Shown: in pieces, positions 60,524-64,000 of the stretch
Numbering within the stretch: position 1 is the stretch's first letter
Layout: each line of letters starts with the position of its first letter
Assembly: GCF_030056575.1 (NCBI RefSeq)
Contig: NZ_JASHHX010000001.1
Coordinates: 490,982 to 554,981 of the forward strand
Direction of reading: 5' to 3'
Origin: Rhodoblastus sp. 17X3
GTDB lineage: Bacteria > Pseudomonadota > Alphaproteobacteria > Rhizobiales > Beijerinckiaceae
Length of the DNA: 64,000 nucleotides
Position numbers and translations under genes: made by a program
Notes under the pieces: generated by a model
Told to the model about the DNA's origin: nothing
Database searches by the model: none
The model's input: the letters and a program-made list of their open reading frames with translations, nothing else

Positions 60524-61459
60524 TCATTCTGTCACGAATTCATGTGCCGCAAAACCCTGCGCATAGAGCAAGGCGGTGAGGTCGCCGTGATCGACCCGCG
60601 CCTGCGCGGCAGCGGCCACGGCGGGCTTGGCGTGATAGGCCACGCCGAGGCCGGCGGCCTCCAGCATGGCGAGATCATTGGCGCCGTCGCCGATGGCCAG
60701 AGTCTGCTCGGGCGACAGTTCGTGGCTCGCGGTCAACTCCTGAAGCGTCGCGAGCTTGGCCGCCTTGCCGAGAATGGGTTCGGCCACATGGCCGGCGAAC
60801 CGGCCTTCTTCGATCAGGAGCGTGTTGGCGCGGTTCTCATGGAAGCCGATGGCCTCGCCGATGCGCGAGGTGAAGACAGTGAAGCCGCCCGAAACCAGCG
60901 CGGTATAGGCGCCATGGGCGCGCATGGTCTGCACCAGGGCGCGACCGCCGGGCGTCAGCGTGATGCGCTCGTTGATCGCCGTTTCCACGACGCTGGCGGC
61001 AAGGCCTTTGAGGAGGGCGACGCGCTCGCGCAGGGCGGGTTCGAAGGCGATCTCGCCGCGCATCGCGCGTTCGGTGATCGCCGCGACCTGTTCCTTCAGC
61101 CCGACGAAGTCAGCCAGCTCATCGATGCATTCCTGCCCGATCATGGTTGAATCCATGTCGGCGAGCAGCAGTTTCTTGCGCCGCCAGGCGATCGGCTGGA
61201 CGAAGATATCGACCGGCGCGTCGCCGAGCGCGAGGCGAAGGACCGACATCGCCGCGCGGCAATAGGCGGCGTCGGCGAAGGCCCCCTCGGCGTGATTGCC
61301 ATAGGCCGCGCCGGGTGCGAAAGGAATGTCTGCCGCCTCGTTCGGGGCAAGGATGACCGGCCCACGCGCGCCGGGCAGGCGGCTCGAAGCCGCGGCAAGA
61401 ATTTCGGCGGTCAGGGCATCGGCGCCGGGCGCGCCAACCAATGTAGCGACATGGGTCAT
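60524..61459 (-). CDS. serB: Phosphoserine phosphatase
   Basis: A 311-residue HAD phosphatase for the last step of serine synthesis. The N-terminal half is a poorly conserved ACT-like domain. Motif I is LLLADMDSTMIGQECIDELADFVGL, motif II SGGFTVFTSRI, motif III/IV AIGDGANDLAMLEAAGLG. ATG start at 61459 overlaps the divergent miaA start by nine bases. A longer frame upstream is antisense to miaA. Confidence 0.94.
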   Translation of the reverse strand: MTHVATLVGAPGADALTAEILAAASSRLPGARGPVILAPNEAADIPFAPGAAYGNHAEGAFADAAYCRAAMSVLRLALGDAPVDIFVQPIAWRRKKLLLADMDSTMIGQECIDELADFVGLKEQVAAITERAMRGEIAFEPALRERVALLKGLAASVVETAINERITLTPGGRALVQTMRAHGAYTALVSGGFTVFTSRIGEAIGFHENRANTLLIEEGRFAGHVAEPILGKAAKLATLQELTASHELSPEQTLAIGDGANDLAMLEAAGLGVAYHAKPAVAAAAQARVDHGDLTALLYAQGFAAHEFVTE

Positions 61460-62371
61460 AAAGTTTTGAACGCTCGCAACTTGTCGAATCGGAAGGATGT
61501 TCAGGCCGTTCTTCTGGCAGGGCCCACGGCCAGCGGCAAGTCCGCCCGAGCCATTGAACTGGCGCGGGATTTGGACGGCGTCGTCATCAACGCCGATTCC
61601 ATGGCTGTCTATCAGGATCTGCCGATCCTGTCGGCGCGCCCGACACCGGAGGAGACAGGCGACATACCGCATCTGCTTTTCGGCCATATCGCGGCCGAAC
61701 GCAACTATTCCGTCGGCCAATGGCTCGCGGACGCGACCGCCGCGCTGGACGAGGCTCGACGCAGCGGCCGCCTGCCAATCTTCGTCGGCGGAACCGGCAT
61801 GTATTTCAAGGCTTTGTTGCAAGGCCTCTCGAACATCCCCGCCGTGCCGGACGAGGTGCGCGCCCGCGTGCGCGCTGAGGCCGAGGGCGCGACGCCCGCC
61901 GAACTCCATGCGAAATTGAGCGCGCGCGACCCGGAAACGGCGGGCCGGCTGCGCCCGACCGACCCGCAGCGCATCCTGCGCGCGCTGGAGATTTTCGAGG
62001 CCGCCGGCGCGCCGCTCTCAAGTTTTCAGGGCGCGCGGCAGCCGCCTTTGCTCGATGCTGCGCGATGCGATTGCCTGTTTCTGGCGCCGGAGCGCGCGGC
62101 GCTCAACGCTCGCATCGACGCGCGTTTCGACCGGATGATGGAGGCCGGGGCGCTCAATGAGGTCCGCCGTCTGATCGTCCGCAACCTCGACCCCGCGCTG
62201 CCAGCGATGCGCGCCGTCGGCGTCCCCGGGCTGAGCGCTTTTTTGCGCGGCGAAATTTCGCTGGAGGCGGCGGTCGAGAAGAGCAAACGCGACAGCCGCC
62301 AATACGCCAAAAGGCAATTCACTTTCGCGCGGACGCAATTGCCGGAATTTGTGTGGGAGGCCGTGGACTGA
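61451..62371 (+). CDS. miaA: tRNA dimethylallyltransferase
   Basis: Adds dimethylallyl to A37 of tRNAs that read UNN codons; 306 residues. The P-loop is LLAGPTASGKSARAIELA, the acceptor Asp is in VINADSMAVYQDLPI, and GGTGMYFKALLQG and SKRDSRQYAKRQFTF are family motifs. Start at ATG 61451; a TTG start about 11 codons later is possible. Confidence 0.94.
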   Translation: MGHKVLNARNLSNRKDVQAVLLAGPTASGKSARAIELARDLDGVVINADSMAVYQDLPILSARPTPEETGDIPHLLFGHIAAERNYSVGQWLADATAALDEARRSGRLPIFVGGTGMYFKALLQGLSNIPAVPDEVRARVRAEAEGATPAELHAKLSARDPETAGRLRPTDPQRILRALEIFEAAGAPLSSFQGARQPPLLDAARCDCLFLAPERAALNARIDARFDRMMEAGALNEVRRLIVRNLDPALPAMRAVGVPGLSAFLRGEISLEAAVEKSKRDSRQYAKRQFTFARTQLPEFVWEAVD

Positions 62372-62384
62372 CGGAACGAAGCCG

Positions 62385-62621
62385 TCACGCCATGAGCCAT
62401 TTCGCCAGATCCGCCGCCTTCGGGATCCCGCCCGCATGTACGACCTTGCCGTCGATCACGACGCCCGGCGTGGAAAGGACGCCGAATTTGGCGATCTCCG
62501 CGTAATCCGTCACCTTTTCAATCGTGATGTCGACGCCGAGCCGCTGGGCTTCCGTTCGCACCATCTGCTCCGTCTCCTGACAGCGTTTGCAGCCCGAACC
62601 GAGAACCTTGACGTCTCTCAT
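62385..62621 (-). CDS. Thioredoxin-like small redox protein (TM0996/MTH895 type)
   Basis: A 78-residue glutaredoxin-fold protein with the redox motif SGCKRCQE (CxxC) and the cis-Pro in VLSTPGVVIDGKV. ATG at 62621 has GAAGGAAAGG upstream. It lies directly downstream of a YraQ-type permease gene, a recurrent pair often found in arsenic or metal resistance loci. Confidence 0.87.
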   Translation of the reverse strand: MRDVKVLGSGCKRCQETEQMVRTEAQRLGVDITIEKVTDYAEIAKFGVLSTPGVVIDGKVVHAGGIPKAADLAKWLMA

Positions 62622-62637
62622 GGGATTGGCCTTTCCT

Positions 62638-63699
62638 TCAGGAGAACAAAGTGTTGAACAAATAGCCGACGGCGACGATTCCCAACGCGACAACGCCGAC
62701 GAACACGGCAAGAAGCTTCGCCGTCAGCACCTTGCGCAGGATGATCATTTCCGGGAACGACAGCGCGGTCACGCTCATCATGAAAGCGAGCGCCGTGCCC
62801 AGCGCCGCGCCCTTGCCGAGCAAGGCTTCGACCACCGGAATGATGCCCGCCGCATTGGAATAGATCGGAACGCCGATGACGACGACGGCCGGCACGGACC
62901 ACCAGCTGTTCTTACCCATGATGGAGGCAAGCAGATCTTCGGGCGCATAGCCATGGATCAAGGCCCCGGCGGCGATGCCGACAATGATCCAGATCCAGAC
63001 CCTGCCGACGATGTCGCGCACCGCCTCGACGCCGGCCTTGATGCGGTCCACGACCGAGATCGTTTCGACGGGCGTTTCGACCGCGCCGGCGCGCACGTTG
63101 CGCACCCATTCCTCGAGCCAGCTTTCAAGATGCAGCCGCCCGATCACCCAGCCGGAGGCGATCGCCACGCCAAGGCCAAAGGACAGATAGGTCAGCGCCA
63201 CTTTCCAGCCCACCAGAGCAAACAGAAGCCCCAGCGCGACTTCGTTGATCATCGGAGCGGCGATCAGGAAGGAGAATGTCACGCCCAGCGGAACGCCCGC
63301 GGAGACGAAGCCGACAAACAGAGGCACCGCCGAGCAGGAACAGAAGGGCGTGAAAATTCCAAGCGCCGCCGCCGCGATATTGCCGATACCCTCGCGTTTG
63401 CCCGCGAGAAGCGCGCGGGTGCGTTCCGGCGAGAAAAAGCTGCGCACGACGCCCATGGCGAAGACGACGAGCGTGAGCAGCATCAACACCTTCGGGGTGT
63501 CATAGATGAAAAACCGGACGGCTTCGGCCAGATGGCTGCCGGGAACGAGCGGCAAAAGCCCTGTCGCCCAATCGGAAAGCCAGGGCAGTCGTCCATAGAC
63601 CGCAAACCACAGGGCGATCATCGCCGCCGTCGCGCCGACCCACAAAGCCGTCGGCTCCCGAGGTCCGGATTGAAGATCTGGAGGGGCGTTCACGCTCAT
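62638..63699 (-). CDS. Permease of the YraQ/DUF318 family
   Basis: A 353-residue integral membrane protein with about eight helices. The family core is FTPFCSCSAVPLFVGFVSAGVPLG near residue 120, with the paired Cys, and GVPIYSNAAGIIPVVEALLGKG, SVTALSFPEMIILRKVL in the second half. Members are proposed metalloid or arsenic-compound permeases. ATG at 63699 follows GGGAAGGACG; the ATG six codons earlier has none. Confidence 0.87.
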   Translation of the reverse strand: MSVNAPPDLQSGPREPTALWVGATAAMIALWFAVYGRLPWLSDWATGLLPLVPGSHLAEAVRFFIYDTPKVLMLLTLVVFAMGVVRSFFSPERTRALLAGKREGIGNIAAAALGIFTPFCSCSAVPLFVGFVSAGVPLGVTFSFLIAAPMINEVALGLLFALVGWKVALTYLSFGLGVAIASGWVIGRLHLESWLEEWVRNVRAGAVETPVETISVVDRIKAGVEAVRDIVGRVWIWIIVGIAAGALIHGYAPEDLLASIMGKNSWWSVPAVVVIGVPIYSNAAGIIPVVEALLGKGAALGTALAFMMSVTALSFPEMIILRKVLTAKLLAVFVGVVALGIVAVGYLFNTLFS

Positions 63700-63804
63700 T
63701 GGGCGTCCTTCCCGCATTACGACGCTGCGATCATGATCGCGGCGCGCCGAGGCGGCAAGGTTCGTCGCGAGGAGCCATAATGGAAACGAACTTCATGCGG
63801 CGCA

Positions 63805-63828
63805 ATATATGCGCGATGCCGCATATAT
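63805..63828. promoter_or_regulatory. Inverted repeat resembling an ArsR-family operator
   Basis: ATATATGCG-CGATGC-CGCATATAT, a perfect 9-base inverted repeat 106 bases upstream of the permease gene. AT-rich half sites of this sort are often bound by ArsR/SmtB-type repressors; no arsR gene is in the window. Confidence 0.5.
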
Positions 63829-63870
63829 GTAATGGAGCATTCGGGATAAGACGCGCAACTTCGGCCGGGT

Positions 63871-63954
63871 CCGTCATTGCGAGCGACGCGAAGCAATCCG
63901 CGCCGGCTTGCCGGCTCTGGATTGCTTCGTCGCCTTCGCTCCTCGCGATGACGG
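63871..63954. repeat. Dispersed palindromic repeat (REP/ERIC-like)
   Basis: CCGTCATTGCGAGCGACGCG then AAGCAATCC on the left arm, and GGATTGCTTCGTCGCC then CTCCTCGCGATGACGG on the right arm, around a GC-rich centre. This matches the CGTCATTGCGAGC / GATTGCTTCGTC type common between genes of Rhizobiales. Confidence 0.75.
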
Positions 63955-64000
63955 AATGGCTCACTCCCCCATATCGAACGCGCCACGATCCACGCCGCCG

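Larger units (their letters stand above)
63700..64000. other. Right-end intergenic region with operator-like site and dispersed repeat
   Basis: No reliable gene is seen. It contains the palindrome at 63805-63828 and the repeat at 63871-63954. The short frame on the minus strand that reads through the repeat (IARSEGDEAIQ...DCFASLAMT) is a known false translation of such palindromes. Confidence 0.6.

Noticed and set aside
63731..63964. Small protein with the sequence pattern IARSEGDEAIQ...DCFASLAMT
   Set aside because: This is the translation of a common intergenic palindromic repeat, not a conserved protein.
1..64000. tRNA, rRNA, insertion sequence or prophage genes
   Set aside because: I looked in the gene-free gaps for cloverleaf patterns, transposase motifs and phage structural genes and found none.

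Overview
The window is GC-rich chromosomal DNA from an alphaproteobacterium, most likely a methylotrophic member of the Rhizobiales (Beijerinckiaceae/Methylocystaceae-like). The pointers are a lanthanide-type methanol dehydrogenase cluster (xoxG, xoxJ, xoxF), a PQQ biosynthesis cluster, a glucosyltransferase of the ceramide/hopanoid type, and several families common in Rhizobiales (DUF2865, DUF3422, class II DAHP synthase, citramalate synthase). The genus is inferred from gene content only. No rRNA, tRNA, IS element, prophage or CRISPR array was seen.

Layout. 0-5 kb: argD (cut by the left edge), argF and hslO overlap as an operon; then a Gly/Tyr-rich secreted protein, queD, and a translationally coupled folB-SDR pair. 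5.1-25.4 kb: an alcohol/C1 oxidation island. It holds a class I cytochrome c, a FIST protein with a hybrid histidine kinase (like the NosP-NahK pair of Pseudomonas), a NosR-like flavin/Fe-S membrane protein with its flavin transferase ApbE, pqqC at the end of a response-regulator/NitT-type ABC transporter operon, xoxF, xoxJ, xoxG, pqqE, pqqD, pqqB, pqqA, an ExaC-type aldehyde dehydrogenase and two tandem DUF779 genes. 25.4-42.5 kb: mostly housekeeping genes (nadE, gltX, class II DAHP synthase, DODA dioxygenase, creA, selO, two lipid-linked sugar transferases, catalase, DUF3422) plus a LysR remnant. 42.5-48 kb: more accessory content, with an orphan modA, a tandem-repeat microORF, a SHOCT protein, a phosphoesterase fused to a Hint self-processing domain, and a GGDEF-EAL protein. 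48-64 kb: tadA, rluB, rsmD, ilvB-ilvN behind an attenuator with an Ile/Leu/Val leader peptide, an acyltransferase, ppk2, a cysS-to-cimA operon, serB, miaA, and a YraQ-type permease with a small thioredoxin-like protein, ending in a dispersed palindromic repeat.

How the genes fit together. XoxF oxidises methanol in the periplasm using PQQ and a lanthanide and passes electrons to XoxG; PqqA-E make PQQ; the aldehyde dehydrogenase can take the aldehyde further. The FIST-kinase pair, the LuxR-type regulator and the NosR-like/ApbE pair are the parts whose role here is least known. Together they look like a sensing and electron-transfer module built around PQQ-dependent alcohol oxidation. The other notable items are the phosphoesterase-Hint fusion, the ilv attenuator, the duplicated DUF779 genes and a short Trp-rich repeat peptide after modA.
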